DNA from: Uruburuella testudinis | Lineage (GTDB): Bacteria; Pseudomonadota; Gammaproteobacteria; Burkholderiales; Neisseriaceae | Assembly: GCF_022870865.1 (NCBI RefSeq) | Contig: NZ_CP091508.1 | Coordinates: forward strand, 1,240,001-1,304,000 | Direction of reading: 5' to 3' | Length of the DNA: 64,000 nt | Shown here: positions 1-9,324 of the stretch, one piece after another | Numbering within the stretch: position 1 is the stretch's first letter | Layout: each line of letters begins with the position of its first letter | Notes under the pieces: generated by a model | Told to the model about the DNA's origin: nothing | Databases searched by the model: none | The model's input: the letters and a program-made list of their open reading frames with translations, nothing else | Position numbers and translations under genes: made by a program

Positions 1-63
1 GTAGCGCCCCGTAAGGTTGTTTGCCGAGCAGCGATTGAAAAACTGATCAAAGATGAGCCGCCG
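1..63. other. Unassigned window edge
   Basis: This short stretch lies downstream of ruvB at the cut edge of the window. A plus-strand frame is open through it, but that frame runs on antisense into ruvB, so it is not taken as a gene. No terminator hairpin or repeat is visible. Confidence 0.4.
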
Positions 64-1095
64 TTATTTTTCGACCGGCAGCCCGAAATGCCGATAGCTG
101 CGTTCGGTAGCCATGCGGCCGCGCGGGGTGCGTTGCAGAAAACCTTGCTGAATCAGATAAGGTTCGATAACGTCTTCGATGGTGTCGGTGGATTCGCCGA
201 TGGCTGCGGCCACGTTTTCCAGGCCGACGGGGCCGCCGCTGAATTTGTATAAAATCGCTTCCAGAAACTTGCGGTCCATCACATCCAGCCCGGCTGCATC
301 CACATCCAGCATCGAAAGGGCAGCATCGGCGGTTTCAGCGTTAATCACGCCGCTGTGTTTCACTTCGGCGTAATCGCGCACGCGGCGCAGCAGGCGGTTG
401 GCAATGCGGGGGGTGCCGCGGCTGCGTTTGGCTACTTCCATTGCGCCTTCGCCGCCCATATTCAGTTGCAGCAGTTGTGCCGAACGGGTGACGATGGTGG
501 CCAGATCGGCATGTTCGTAAAATTCCAGCCGCGAAACTATGCCGAAGCGGTCGCGCAGCGGATTGGTAAGCATGCCGGCGCGGGTGGTGGCGCCTACGAG
601 GGTAAACGGCGGCAGGTCGATTTTGACCGAACGGGCGGCGGGGCCTTCGCCGATCATGATGTCGAGCTGGTAGTCTTCCAGCGCGGGATAGAGAATTTCT
701 TCTACCACGGGGCTGAGGCGGTGGATTTCGTCGATAAACAACACATCGTGCGGTTCGAGATTGGTCAGCAGGGCGGCCAGGTCGCCGGCGCGTTCGAGCA
801 CGGGGCCGCTGGTTTGGCGCAGGTTAACGCCCAATTCTTTGGCGATGATGTGCGCCAGTGTGGTTTTGCCCAAACCGGGCGGGCCGAACAGCAGCGTGTG
901 GTCGAGCGCTTCGCCGCGCTTTTTGGCCGCTTCGATAAAAATGGCCAATTGCTCTTTGGCTTTGGCCTGGCCGATATAGTCGGCCAGCGTTTTCGGGCGC
1001 AGGGCGCGCTCAAGCAGCTCTTCTTGCGAAGAGATGTTTTGGGCGCTGATGATGCGTTGTGGTGCGGCGGCGGTAAGGTTGTCGGTTTGCAGCAT
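64..1095 (-). CDS. ruvB: Holliday junction branch migration helicase RuvB
   Basis: RuvB is the ring-shaped AAA+ ATPase that, with RuvA, drives branch migration of Holliday junctions in recombinational repair. The 343-residue product has the family's usual length. It shows the Walker A motif GPPGLGKT at about residues 71-78, a Walker B with DEIHR near residue 120, the GATTRAG sensor segment, and a C-terminal winged-helix region ending near FLQRTPRGR. The start is placed at the ATG at 1095, giving MLQTDNL. The frame stays open 25 codons further upstream, but that extension is not RuvB-like and runs into an R2 half-repeat. ruvA and ruvC are not adjacent in the window. Identification is firm. Confidence 0.97.
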   Translation of the reverse strand: MLQTDNLTAAAPQRIISAQNISSQEELLERALRPKTLADYIGQAKAKEQLAIFIEAAKKRGEALDHTLLFGPPGLGKTTLAHIIAKELGVNLRQTSGPVLERAGDLAALLTNLEPHDVLFIDEIHRLSPVVEEILYPALEDYQLDIMIGEGPAARSVKIDLPPFTLVGATTRAGMLTNPLRDRFGIVSRLEFYEHADLATIVTRSAQLLQLNMGGEGAMEVAKRSRGTPRIANRLLRRVRDYAEVKHSGVINAETADAALSMLDVDAAGLDVMDRKFLEAILYKFSGGPVGLENVAAAIGESTDTIEDVIEPYLIQQGFLQRTPRGRMATERSYRHFGLPVEK

Positions 1096-1158
1096 GGGTG
1101 TCGGCTTGAGGAAAAGGGCAGTAAGAATGATACCTGAAATTGCCCGGCTTGGCTTGTG

Positions 1159-1190
1159 ATACCCGTCCACAAAAATAAGCCATAGGGGGA
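1159..1190. repeat. R2 half-repeat
   Basis: This carries one arm of the R2 family, recognisable from ATACCCGTCCACAAAAATAAGCC. No opposite arm is seen close by. It lies directly in front of the ruvB start and could carry part of its leader. Confidence 0.5.
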
Positions 1191-1295
1191 TGAAGAAAAC
1201 ACCCTAAGGGCAAGTGGATAAGGTAAATTAATTTGGTCGGGTTGTTTTTCGAATAAGTTGTAGTAGCCGTTTTTTAAACGGGCTATCAAACCCTC

Positions 1296-1332
1296 AGGCC
1301 GTCTGAAAACAGAAAACGGTTTCAGACGGCCT
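1296..1332. terminator. Inverted DUS pair, probable terminator
   Basis: AGGCCGTCTGAAAAC and its complement TTTCAGACGGCCT face each other across a short loop, forming a strong stem. It is downstream of the minus-strand gene ending at 1518, though a MITE-160 copy lies between them. Confidence 0.6.
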
Positions 1333-1494
1333 AGGGTGTCATGACAATTCATATATCATCATCTTTTTTGCGCTAAAAGCACATCTGCTGTGTTAAAAAT
1401 CCTCGCAAGATGTCCATCTTGCTGCGTTTTTTGCCTTGTATCTGTACTTTTATCACAAAAAATCTGAATCATTCTGAATGGTTAGGACACCCTA
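1332..1494. mobile_element. MITE-160 copy 1 (arm type A/A)
   Basis: This is a 163-bp copy counted from TA to TA. The left end reads TAGGGTGTCATGACAATTC and the right end GGTTAGGACACCCTA. The core between GCATCTGCTG and TTTTTTGCC contains a self-complementary segment around CGCAAGATG and CATCTTGCTGCG. The subterminal arms are type A, with GCGCTAAAAGCAC on the left and ATCACAAAAAATCTGAATC on the right. No coding capacity for a transposase is present. Confidence 0.8.
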
Positions 1495-1517
1495 GACTTT
1501 CCGGCAGTTTCCCGGAA

Positions 1518-1826
1518 TCATCGGGCACGCATCTGCCGCCACATTTGGTAATCGCGCAGCGGCGGCACGGGCGGGTTGAGGCAGTGCGGGCATACGCCGG
1601 TAATGTCTTCATCATCTTCTTCGATGTGCAGCGCGTTGGGGTCGAATTTGGCTTGCTGCATCACGGCCTGTGTCAGTGCTTGCGCCTGCACGACGTCGAA
1701 TTCGAAAGTAGCGAGAATTTCGGCCAGCAAATCGTGTTCGGCGCGGCTGAATTGCCGGCTGTGGGTTTCAATCATGCGGATATAGTCGGCATTGCGGATT
1801 TTAAGCGTGAGCAGCTGGGCGTGCAT
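1518..1826 (-). CDS. Conserved hypothetical protein with CPHC motif
   Basis: I do not recognise a named family for this 102-residue protein. It is acidic in its middle part (IEEDDEDITG) and carries one CPHC motif near residue 80, which could be half of a metal site or a redox pair. The N-terminal two thirds looks helical. The ATG at 1826 is the most upstream plausible start, and a DUS overlaps the upstream region without a strong ribosome binding site. Codon use resembles its neighbours, so a real gene is likely, but the function is unknown. Confidence 0.6.
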   Translation of the reverse strand: MHAQLLTLKIRNADYIRMIETHSRQFSRAEHDLLAEILATFEFDVVQAQALTQAVMQQAKFDPNALHIEEDDEDITGVCPHCLNPPVPPLRDYQMWRQMRAR

Positions 1827-1984
1827 GGAAGTGGCCGTCTGAAAAAACTGGTGTGATTATAGCGTAAAACAGGCGGATTCGGGGCGGTAGCGGCGGTTGT
1901 TCCAATTTGTGAAGGCAAAAAAAAGGTGTGGTACGAAACCACACCCAAACACACACACATCAAGAGGAAAGAGATAACGGTAAA

Positions 1985-2119
1985 TCAATTTTTCGGGCTG
2001 CTGTCTGCTTGCTTTTTTACCCAAAAAAATAAAAAGGTTGCAATCACCATCACAAATAAAATAGTAATCATTGATAAGATGCCTACCGGCGATTTAAATA
2101 ATTCGTTCAGCAGTTCCAT
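1985..2119 (-). CDS. DUF3149 family small membrane protein
   Basis: This 44-residue protein begins MELLNELFKSPVGILSM and has one hydrophobic helix (about residues 11-33), followed by a short basic and polar tail, VKKQADSSPKN. The N-terminal ELLxELFxSxVG pattern and size match DUF3149, a family of tiny single-pass proteins of unknown function found in proteobacteria. An AGGG stretch lies 8 bases before the ATG. The gene sits between two minus-strand genes with spacing that suggests its own transcript. The family call is from memory of the motif. Confidence 0.7.
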   Translation of the reverse strand: MELLNELFKSPVGILSMITILFVMVIATFLFFWVKKQADSSPKN

Positions 2120-2289
2120 GTTGTGTTCCCTTTGTTTGCTGTTGATTTCATTATTTGCTGGGTGTGATTATAGATAAAAACCATTATCAGGTTTTGATGC
2201 AAGTCAATGTTGGCACCATTGCGTGGGAAATATTGAAAATAAACTGTTTTTTCGGGGCGGATGGCTTGTTTGGCAGCCGGCCTGAAATC

Positions 2290-2317
2290 AAAAAAACCGC
2301 CCGGGCGGGGCGGTTTG
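2290..2317 (-). terminator. Intrinsic terminator of the ferredoxin-type reductase gene
   Basis: On the minus strand the stem AAACCGCC/GGCGGTTT is followed by a run of T residues. It lies 12 bases after the stop codon at 2330. Confidence 0.75.
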
Positions 2318-2329
2318 GCCGGTTGTTGT

Positions 2330-3340
2330 TCAGACGGCGGGTGAAAAAGCATCGGAAAAAAAGGCTTCGGGCGGTAGGCCGCGCTCGTTTTCGAGGTGTT
2401 TTTGTGCGCCTTCAATCATGTCGGTCGAGCCGCAGGCATACACTTCATAACCCGATAAATCGGCATAATCGGCCGCCACATGTGCCTGAATATAGCCGCG
2501 GGCGCCGTTCCAGCCTTCATCAGGGCGGGAGAGCACCGGAGTGAATTTTGCATCGGGTAATTGCGCCAGCAGGGCTTCGGCGGCGGGCAGGGCGTATAAA
2601 TCGGCTGCTTTGCGGGCGCCCCAATAAAGATGCACCGGGCGGCGGCTGCCGGTGTCTATCATATGTTGCAACAGGCTTTGAATGGGGGCAAAACCTGTGC
2701 CGGTGGCCAGCATCACCATCGGTTTGTCGCTCTCTTGCAGGGTAAACGTGCCCAATGGGCCGCGGATGCGCATAATGGCTTTTTCTTTGACGGCCGCTTC
2801 TTCGCCAAACAGCATGCCGGAAAACAAACCGCCCTCGCGCTTGCGGATATGCAGCTCCAGCATATCGGTCTGAGCGGGGCTGTTGGCTATCGAATAGCTG
2901 CGGGTGTGGTTGTCTTTCAAGAGTAAGTCGATATATTGGCCGGCCCAAAATACAAACGGCGGCGCTTTGGGCAGCGAGAGCTTGACGATGGCCATGTCGT
3001 GGCGGATGTCAACACTGCAAACGCGCACGGGCAGGGTTTTGACCGGCGGTGCGTCGGCGCCGTTATAACCGGGCACTTTCAACTGCACGTCGCTTTTGGC
3101 GGTGCAGCAACACATTAAAATCTTGCCCTTGGCCGCTTCTTCGCTGCTCAGTGCCAGCTCGGCATGCGGGCCTTGTTCGACTTCGCCGCTGATTAAATCG
3201 GCTTTGCATTGGCCGCAAATACCGTTTTGGCAAGAATGGGGCAGGTTGAGGTTTTGGCGTTTGGCCGCCGCTAAAATCGGTTCGCCGCTGTTAACGGTGA
3301 AAGCGGTTTGATCGGGAGCAAGGGTAACGGTGTAAGACAT
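2330..3340 (-). CDS. 2Fe-2S ferredoxin/FAD-NAD(P)H reductase fusion protein
   Basis: The 336-residue product joins a plant-type 2Fe-2S ferredoxin domain (residues 1-90) to a ferredoxin-reductase-like FAD and NAD(P) module. The cluster ligands are visible as CQNGICGQC near residue 37 and a fourth Cys in ILMCCC near residue 75. The FAD motif RSYSIAN lies near residue 145 and the nucleotide-binding segment MLATGTGFAPIQSL near residue 210. Such proteins pass electrons from NAD(P)H to a partner, as in CDP-6-deoxy-glucoseen reductase or oxygenase reductases. No partner oxygenase is adjacent, so the substrate is unknown. The stop codon lies inside a DUS. Confidence 0.88.
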   Translation of the reverse strand: MSYTVTLAPDQTAFTVNSGEPILAAAKRQNLNLPHSCQNGICGQCKADLISGEVEQGPHAELALSSEEAAKGKILMCCCTAKSDVQLKVPGYNGADAPPVKTLPVRVCSVDIRHDMAIVKLSLPKAPPFVFWAGQYIDLLLKDNHTRSYSIANSPAQTDMLELHIRKREGGLFSGMLFGEEAAVKEKAIMRIRGPLGTFTLQESDKPMVMLATGTGFAPIQSLLQHMIDTGSRRPVHLYWGARKAADLYALPAAEALLAQLPDAKFTPVLSRPDEGWNGARGYIQAHVAADYADLSGYEVYACGSTDMIEGAQKHLENERGLPPEAFFSDAFSPAV

Positions 3341-3464
3341 GGTAAAGGGCGCAGCCGCAGGTAAAAATAAGATTATAGCGAATTTCCCCCACTATTGCTG
3401 GCATAGCCCGATTTTCTATCGTAGTATGAAATTCCTATAAACATGATAAATAAAGGGGCAGGAG

Positions 3465-4796
3465 ATGAGAACAACATTATTGGCTGCGGCATTGGCAGCA
3501 TTGGGTTTGAGCGGTTGCAACAGCTTGAGCGGTAAAACGCCGCAGGAAATGATGCAGATTTCGATGGCACGCAGTTTGAAGCAGGATTACAGCTATAATT
3601 TCAGTGGCGAATCAAGGATATATTTAAGCAAGCAGGAAGACGGTGTTGCGCCTGAAGTGGCCGGGTGGGGGCGCGAGCGTACCGGGCAGGCCGACGGCCA
3701 AACCGATGGTGAGGCAGCAGGTGCTGAGGGTGCTGAAGCAGATCAGGATGCCCTGATGTCTGCAACCGGCCGGGATTTGATGCAGGCCTTGACATCGGGC
3801 GGTGCGGGTCGTGGTTTGGGCAATAAAATGGCTGATGCTTTGCAGAAATATCCGGGGCTGGCAAACTATCTTGCCAATGGCCGCATCAACTTTGATGGTG
3901 CGGTGGATTTGCGCCAAGAATTGATGGAGATTGTGCCAGAGCTGGTTTTAAACGGGCGCAACGAGCAGATTGCCGTCAAAATGCCGATATTGCTTGACGG
4001 TAAAAACATGAGCATCACGGCCGATTTGCCCGACAGCGTGCAGATGGCTTTGAATTTTAAGGTTGGCGAACCGATGCGCAAACGGTTGGGGCATGAGCCG
4101 ATACGCATTACCATGAAAGATGAAAACAAAAAAGGCATTCCGGTGCGCAATGCCGTGAAAGCTGCGGTTTACGCCAGTTATAAAGCTTATGGCGAACTGC
4201 CGCCGCAGTCGTTCAAGCTGAGGGAAATGGATGATTTCGGCAGGCAGATCGGCGGCCGCTACCGGCTGGAGTTGGTGATGGATGATGAAACCAACAAAGC
4301 TTATTATGAGGCGGCCGTGCGTGAATTTTCAGCCAAGCTCGACGAATTGGCGCAATCCTCGCCCGAAGCCGGCGCCACGCCGGAAGGATATGAAAAAGTG
4401 CGCAATATGGCTAAAGGGTTGATGCGTTTGGTGAATGGTTCTGTGAGCTTCACCAGGCTTTACGGCGGCCCGGCATTTGTCAGCTTTTATCTCGACGGCA
4501 AGGGGCGGATGCTGGGTATGCGCCAATATATGCAGTTTAACGGCAGCAGCGGTCAGGCATTGAATATCGACAGCAACCTCAAGCTGTATCATTTTGGCAA
4601 ACCGGTGTTTACTTTCAAACCGCAAAATGTCAAAACCATTGGCTTAGACGAGTTGATGATGTCTATGCAACAGAAAAATCAGGCAAAATATGATGCGCGT
4701 CATGGGCGTTCTTCATCTGGTCGGGCGGATGCGGTTGCAGAGATTGCGTTGCCGTTTCAGCCGCATGTGGTTGAAGAAAAAGTGCTGGCCGAGTAA
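3465..4796 (+). CDS. Large hypothetical lipoprotein
   Basis: The protein has 443 residues and starts with a lipoprotein signal peptide ending in the lipobox LSGC, with the lipidated Cys at residue 18. A low-complexity acidic and glycine-rich stretch (about residues 70-100, with EGAEADQD) follows. The remainder is a mixed alpha/beta sequence without an enzymatic motif I recognise. A GGAG lies just before the ATG. It faces the Mip-like gene convergently, separated by an inverted DUS pair. It is most likely anchored in the outer membrane facing the periplasm; function unknown. Confidence 0.75.
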   Translation: MRTTLLAAALAALGLSGCNSLSGKTPQEMMQISMARSLKQDYSYNFSGESRIYLSKQEDGVAPEVAGWGRERTGQADGQTDGEAAGAEGAEADQDALMSATGRDLMQALTSGGAGRGLGNKMADALQKYPGLANYLANGRINFDGAVDLRQELMEIVPELVLNGRNEQIAVKMPILLDGKNMSITADLPDSVQMALNFKVGEPMRKRLGHEPIRITMKDENKKGIPVRNAVKAAVYASYKAYGELPPQSFKLREMDDFGRQIGGRYRLELVMDDETNKAYYEAAVREFSAKLDELAQSSPEAGATPEGYEKVRNMAKGLMRLVNGSVSFTRLYGGPAFVSFYLDGKGRMLGMRQYMQFNGSSGQALNIDSNLKLYHFGKPVFTFKPQNVKTIGLDELMMSMQQKNQAKYDARHGRSSSGRADAVAEIALPFQPHVVEEKVLAE

Positions 4797-4822
4797 TGGT
4801 TTGTTGGCGGCGGCATGATATG

Positions 4823-4871
4823 AAAGGCCGTCTGAAACAACTTATCACACAGGTTGTTTCAGACGGCCTTT
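4823..4871. terminator. Bidirectional terminator from an inverted DUS pair
   Basis: AAAGGCCGTCTGAAACAAC pairs with GTTGTTTCAGACGGCCTTT, giving a 19-bp stem between two converging genes. Confidence 0.8.
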
Positions 4872-4889
4872 GTTTTTTGGCTGAGGCGG

Positions 4890-5657
4890 TTACTTTTGGG
4901 CTTCGCCTACTTTTAACAATTTGATATCAAACACTAATGTGCTGTTGGGGCCAATTTTATCGCCCATTGCGCGGTCGTCATAAGCCAGTTTGGCCGGCAC
5001 GAAGAAGGTGTATTCGCCGCCTTCTTTCATCAGCTGCAAGCCTTCGGTCCAGCCGGGAATGACTTGGTTGAGCGGGAAGACAACCGGTTCGTTGCCGTGT
5101 TGTTTGCTGCTGTCAAACACGGTGCCGTCGATCAGGCGGCCTTCGTATTCTACGGTTACGACATCGGTGGCTTTGGGTTGTGCGCCGGTGCCTTCGGTTT
5201 TCACTTGGTATTGCAGGCCGGAAGCGGTGGTTTTCACGCCTTCTTTAGCGGCGTTTTCTTTCAGGAAGGCTTCGCCTTTTTCCAGATTGGTTTTAGCGTC
5301 TTCCACCATTTTGGTTTGTGCTTTTTGCTGTTGTTCCGCTAAAAACGTCATCATCACTTCTTGCGCCTGTTGCTCGCTCAATTTGGCTTCTTTGCCGTCG
5401 AGCATGGTTTCCAGGCCTTCATTGAAGCGCTTGATGTCGATGTCGGTGCCTTGGTCTTTCATCTGCTTGAGTGTGCGGCCGATGTCCATACCCATGGCGT
5501 AGCTGGCTTGCTGGGTGGGGTTGCCCAAATCGGCTGCTGCGGCCGAAGCGGCTTGCGTGCCTGAGGCGGCATCGGTGTTTTTCACTTCTTGTTTGCAGGC
5601 GGCCAAAGCCAGCGTTGAGGCCAGCGCCAAGGCGCCGAGCTTAAAGGTTTTGTTCAT
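4890..5657 (-). CDS. mip: FKBP-type peptidyl-prolyl isomerase lipoprotein, Mip-like
   Basis: This 255-residue protein isomerises prolyl bonds in periplasmic or surface proteins. It begins with a lipoprotein signal whose lipobox LAAC places the lipidated Cys at residue 21. A helical dimerisation region (about 45-135, with SYAMGMDIGRTLKQM) comes next, then a C-terminal FKBP domain (about 145-252) containing VEYEGRLIDGTVFDSS and VIPGWTEGLQLMKEGG. This is the architecture of FkpA and of the Neisseria macrophage infectivity potentiator. An AGGAT precedes the ATG. It is monocistronic by position. Confidence 0.93.
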   Translation of the reverse strand: MNKTFKLGALALASTLALAACKQEVKNTDAASGTQAASAAAADLGNPTQQASYAMGMDIGRTLKQMKDQGTDIDIKRFNEGLETMLDGKEAKLSEQQAQEVMMTFLAEQQQKAQTKMVEDAKTNLEKGEAFLKENAAKEGVKTTASGLQYQVKTEGTGAQPKATDVVTVEYEGRLIDGTVFDSSKQHGNEPVVFPLNQVIPGWTEGLQLMKEGGEYTFFVPAKLAYDDRAMGDKIGPNSTLVFDIKLLKVGEAQK

Positions 5658-5733
5658 AAGAAATCCTAGATGGAAAATGAAAAAAACATTATAACCAAGT
5701 TTACGTTAAGTTGATGGGCAGAATGTAATAATC

Positions 5734-5768
5734 AGGCCGTCTGAACATAAATTTGTTTCAGACGGCCT
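5734..5768. terminator. Inverted DUS pair after the ornithine decarboxylase gene
   Basis: CAGGCCGTCTGAAC and GTTTCAGACGGCCTT form a hairpin 17 bases beyond the decarboxylase stop codon. Confidence 0.7.
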
Positions 5769-5784
5769 TTGTCAAAACACGGTT

Positions 5785-7929
5785 TTATTTCACCACATAA
5801 GCCAGTGCGTATTTGCGGCCTTGCTCGTCGCGTTCCCAATACACGCCTTGGATTTCCGGCTCGAAGCCGGGCAGTTCGTTAACGCCTTCTTCTAGAGCGC
5901 GGAAGTATTGCAGCGCTGCGCCGCCCCACACTTCGCCGGGCACGATACACAATACGCCGGGCGGATAGGGCAGCGCACCCTCGGCGGCAATGCGGCCTTC
6001 GATTTGGCTCAGCGGCACGAGCTCAATGCGGTTGCGGATGTAGGCATCGTGGGTTTCAGACGGCATCTGTTTGAGCTTCGGCCATTTGTCGCGCTGAAAC
6101 ATGTCTTGCAGTAATTGGTTGAGATAGTGTTTGCGGTAGAAATCGTGCATTTTTTGGCACAAATCCTGAATGCGCATATTTTGGTAAACAGGTTGCGCAG
6201 CCACCAGGCTCGGCAGCATTTCACGCACGAATACGTTGGCTTCGTAAAGCTCTTCAAAGCGGGCGATGGTGGCGACCAAATGCTGGAATTTGGCCATGTT
6301 TTCCGCCGGTGTGAGCAGAAACAGAATCGAATTAAGGTCGGCTTTTTCGGGAATCAGCGAGCGTTCGCGCAGATAGTGCGCCAACACCGAAGCGGGAATG
6401 CCGTGCTCTTCATATTCGCCGGTTTCGCGGTTGATGCCGGGGGTGGTCAACAGCAGCTTGCAGGGGTCGATAAAATATTGGTTTTCGGCATAGCCGTCGA
6501 AATCGTGCCACGCGGCATCTTTGGCAAAACGGAAATAGCGGATGTCGTCGACCATTGCTTCGGTTTCGTGTGCCTGCCAGGGTTTGCCGTCGATTTCGGG
6601 CGGCACAAACGGTTTAATCAGCTTGCAGGTTTGCAGCAGCATTTTGCGCGCATCGATGCCGCCGATCACGCATTCGCGCCACATGCGCTGACCGGCCTTG
6701 CCTTTGTGCATTTTGGCGTTGACATCGAGCGAGGCAAACAGCGGGTAAAACGGGCTGGTAGAGGCGTGCATCATAAAGGCATTGTTGAAACGCTTGTGGT
6801 TGCAATAGCGCGCTTGGGTGCTGATGTGGTTGTCTTTTTTATGGATTTGCGAAGTTTGCGAAAAGCCCGCCTGCTGTTTGTGCACCGATTGGGTGACCAA
6901 AATGCCGGGGTCGTTTTCATTTAATTCGAGCAGCAGCGGCGAGCAGTCGCGCATCATCGGGATAAATTGCTCGTAGCCCACCCAGGCCGAGTCAAACAGA
7001 ATGTAGTCACACAAATGGCCGATGCGGTCGAGCACTTGGCGGGCGTTGTAAATCGTGCCGTCGTAAGTGCCGAGCTGGATAACGGCCAGCCGGAACGGCC
7101 GCGCATCATCGGCGCGTTCGGGGGCTGTTTCGCGGATGCGCGCGCGGATGCTTTGTTCGTCGAAATCGGCAGCGGGAATGCCGCCGATTAAGCCGTAGGC
7201 ATTGCGGGCGGTTTGCATATACACGGGAATGCCGCCGCTCATGGTAAGCGCGCCCTGATGCACCGATTTGTGGTTGTTGCGGTCAAACAAAACCAAATCG
7301 CCTTTGGCCACCAGTGCGTTGATGCAGACTTTGTTGGCGGCAGATGTGCCGTTGAGCACAAAATAGGTTTTGTCGGCGTTATACACTTTGGCCGCGTGCG
7401 CCTGTGCGGCGTAGGCCGGGCCTTCGTGAATCAGCAAATCGCCCAGGCGCACATCGGCGTTGCACGAATCGGCGCGAAACAGGGTTTCGCCGAAATAAAG
7501 AAAGAAACGGCGGCCGGAGGGGTGTTTGCGGAAAAACTGGCCGCCTTGATGGCCGGGGCAGTCGAAAGCGGCGTTGCCGTAGTCGGTGTAGTCTTTCAGC
7601 GCTTGGAAAAACGGCGGGTCGAGCGAGTCGATATAATCGGCGGCCGCGGCGTTAATCAATTGGCCGTTGTAGTATTTTTGGTCGAGTGACAATTCAATCA
7701 CGCCATACACTTCGGGCAGCCATTCGGCAGGCACACTCTGGCCGTATTCCACCGCGGCAAAAATCGGCACGGGAAAACCGATGCGCTCCAGCTCTTCCCA
7801 CACCATGGGCAAATCGGCTACCGTGGCCACCACCGCGCAAACATTGGTGAAATCGGTCATGTCGATGTCCATTGTTTTGTAGTCGCACTCGAATGCAAAT
7901 TCCGTGTCTTTGCTGGCCGCGATTTTCAT
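5785..7929 (-). CDS. speC: Ornithine decarboxylase, PLP-dependent
   Basis: This 714-residue enzyme belongs to the large Orn/Lys/Arg decarboxylase family. It has an N-terminal receiver-like wing domain (about 1-105), an aminotransferase-fold PLP domain and a C-terminal domain (from about 570). The PLP-binding lysine is in TQSVHKQQAG at residue 351. The flanking pattern KQQAGFSQTSQIHKKD is the type I associate with ornithine decarboxylases rather than lysine or arginine decarboxylases. The product would be putrescine, fitting the putrescine-degrading pair near 50-53 kb. AGGA precedes the ATG. Family assignment is firm; substrate is inferred from motif and length (E. coli SpeC is about 711 residues). 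Confidence 0.88.
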   Translation of the reverse strand: MKIAASKDTEFAFECDYKTMDIDMTDFTNVCAVVATVADLPMVWEELERIGFPVPIFAAVEYGQSVPAEWLPEVYGVIELSLDQKYYNGQLINAAAADYIDSLDPPFFQALKDYTDYGNAAFDCPGHQGGQFFRKHPSGRRFFLYFGETLFRADSCNADVRLGDLLIHEGPAYAAQAHAAKVYNADKTYFVLNGTSAANKVCINALVAKGDLVLFDRNNHKSVHQGALTMSGGIPVYMQTARNAYGLIGGIPAADFDEQSIRARIRETAPERADDARPFRLAVIQLGTYDGTIYNARQVLDRIGHLCDYILFDSAWVGYEQFIPMMRDCSPLLLELNENDPGILVTQSVHKQQAGFSQTSQIHKKDNHISTQARYCNHKRFNNAFMMHASTSPFYPLFASLDVNAKMHKGKAGQRMWRECVIGGIDARKMLLQTCKLIKPFVPPEIDGKPWQAHETEAMVDDIRYFRFAKDAAWHDFDGYAENQYFIDPCKLLLTTPGINRETGEYEEHGIPASVLAHYLRERSLIPEKADLNSILFLLTPAENMAKFQHLVATIARFEELYEANVFVREMLPSLVAAQPVYQNMRIQDLCQKMHDFYRKHYLNQLLQDMFQRDKWPKLKQMPSETHDAYIRNRIELVPLSQIEGRIAAEGALPYPPGVLCIVPGEVWGGAALQYFRALEEGVNELPGFEPEIQGVYWERDEQGRKYALAYVVK

Positions 7930-8018
7930 GGGCTTATCCTTTGTATGTATGCGGTTTGTAGGCTTTTTCTCGGGTAAAAGAATAGGGCAAACAGGTAGGG
8001 GTGTCTATATTTTTTAAA

Positions 8019-8049
8019 AGGCCGTCTGAAAATATTTTTCAGACGGCCT
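8019..8049. terminator. Inverted DUS pair
   Basis: AAGGCCGTCTGAAAATA and TATTTTTCAGACGGCCT form a hairpin downstream of the minus-strand exchanger gene and upstream of speC. Confidence 0.6.
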
Positions 8050-8074
8050 CAGGTAGGTGTATGCGGTGCAGACA

Positions 8075-8096
8075 GGTTATTTTTGTGAATGGGTAT
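8075..8096. repeat. R2 half-repeat touching the exchanger stop
   Basis: GGTTATTTTTGTGAATGGGTAT is the right arm of R2 without its partner. Its last base abuts the stop codon of the Ca2+/Na+ exchanger. Confidence 0.6.
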
Positions 8097-9058
8097 TAAA
8101 ACGAAGTGCCGACCAAATACGCCGTATAAGCAACATAAGCCGCCAGCAGCACACCGCCTTCGGTGCGGGTGATACGGCCGCGGCGGCCCCAGGCAAAAGC
8201 CAGCAGCAGCACGGTGAGCAGCGCCATCACCAGCACATCGCGGTTTAATACTTCGGCCGCCACCGGCATGGGGTGGATAAGCGCAGCCAAACCCACTACC
8301 GCCAGCGTATTGAAAAGGTTGGAGCCGATCACGTTGCCCAGCGCGATATCATGCTCGCCTTTGCGTGCGGCGGCCACCGAAGAAGCCAATTCGGGCAGAG
8401 ATGTGCCCACCGCTACCACGGTGAGGCCGATAATCAAATCGCTCACACCCATGCTTTGCGCAATGCTGACGGCACCCCACACCAACAGGCGCGAGCTGAG
8501 CACCAACACCACCAAGCCTAATATCAACAGCATTAAAGCGCGGCTCAAAGGCATTTTGGCGGCGGGATTGGCAAACTCATCGGCAATATCGCCGACGATA
8601 TTGTCTTTGCCTTTCATGTTTTTCAGCACCGTGTAGCCCATAATCAGCGCCAGCGCCAAGAGCAGCACCATGCCGTCGGCTAGCGATAATTCGCCGTCAA
8701 ACAGTTGCGCAGCCGCCAGCGCCGTAACCGCCAGCAGAATCGGCAGCTCGCGGCGGACAATCTGCGGGCGCACCGCAATCGGGCTGATTAAGGCGGTGAT
8801 GCCCAAAATCAGCGCAATATTGGTAATGTTGGAGCCGTAAGCATTGCCCAAAGCAATGCCCGGGCTGCCCTGCATGGCCGAGAGCACCGACACCACGATT
8901 TCGGGTGCGGATGTGCCGAAGCCCACAATCACCATGCCGATTAAAAGCGGCGACATGCCGAAATGTCCGGCAGTGGCGGCGGCGCCGTCCACAAAATAAT
9001 CGGCACTCCATACCAACAGTATCAAACCGGCAATCACAGCCAAAACGGCCCAAATCAT
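8096..9058 (-). CDS. Calcium/sodium antiporter, YrbG family
   Basis: This 320-residue inner-membrane protein has about ten hydrophobic helices arranged as two homologous halves. Each half bears the exchanger alpha-repeat signature: GFGTSAPEIVVS followed by GNAYGSNITNI near residues 47-80, and AVGTSLPELASS followed by GNVIGSNLFNT near residues 210-245. These are the acidic cation-coordinating repeats of the CaCA superfamily, of which E. coli YrbG is the reference. It is predicted to export Ca2+ in exchange for Na+ or H+. AAGGAAA precedes the ATG. No partner gene is adjacent. Confidence 0.9.
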   Translation of the reverse strand: MIWAVLAVIAGLILLVWSADYFVDGAAATAGHFGMSPLLIGMVIVGFGTSAPEIVVSVLSAMQGSPGIALGNAYGSNITNIALILGITALISPIAVRPQIVRRELPILLAVTALAAAQLFDGELSLADGMVLLLALALIMGYTVLKNMKGKDNIVGDIADEFANPAAKMPLSRALMLLILGLVVLVLSSRLLVWGAVSIAQSMGVSDLIIGLTVVAVGTSLPELASSVAAARKGEHDIALGNVIGSNLFNTLAVVGLAALIHPMPVAAEVLNRDVLVMALLTVLLLAFAWGRRGRITRTEGGVLLAAYVAYTAYLVGTSF

Positions 9059-9324
9059 AGTGTTTCCTTGTGTGTGTTATCCATAAAACGGTGGCGAATA
9101 TTAACAGATTTTCCCTATAAAGCCGATGTGCCGTTTTGGGGCGGTGTGCTGTAGGGTGCGCTCAAATATGATATCAAGCGCATGTTTTATTAGTATTTTT
9201 CAGACGGCCTGAAGATTGCTTTGGTTTTGCCGCCGAATGGCGCAGCCTGAAAAAACGCTTGCATCTGTATCGGAAATCATACACGATGGCCTGAAAAACA
9301 ACGGGGTCGGAACAGGAGAATACC

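Larger units (their letters stand above)
1096..1517. other. Intergenic region with repeats
   Basis: No gene is seen here. It contains an R2 half-repeat (about 1159-1190), an inverted DUS pair (1296-1332) and a complete MITE-160 copy (1332-1494). The DUS pair and the element share the boundary TA. Confidence 0.6.

Noticed and set aside
355..1137. A 260-codon open frame opposite ruvB
   Set aside because: Antisense shadow of RuvB with skewed composition and no recognised domain.
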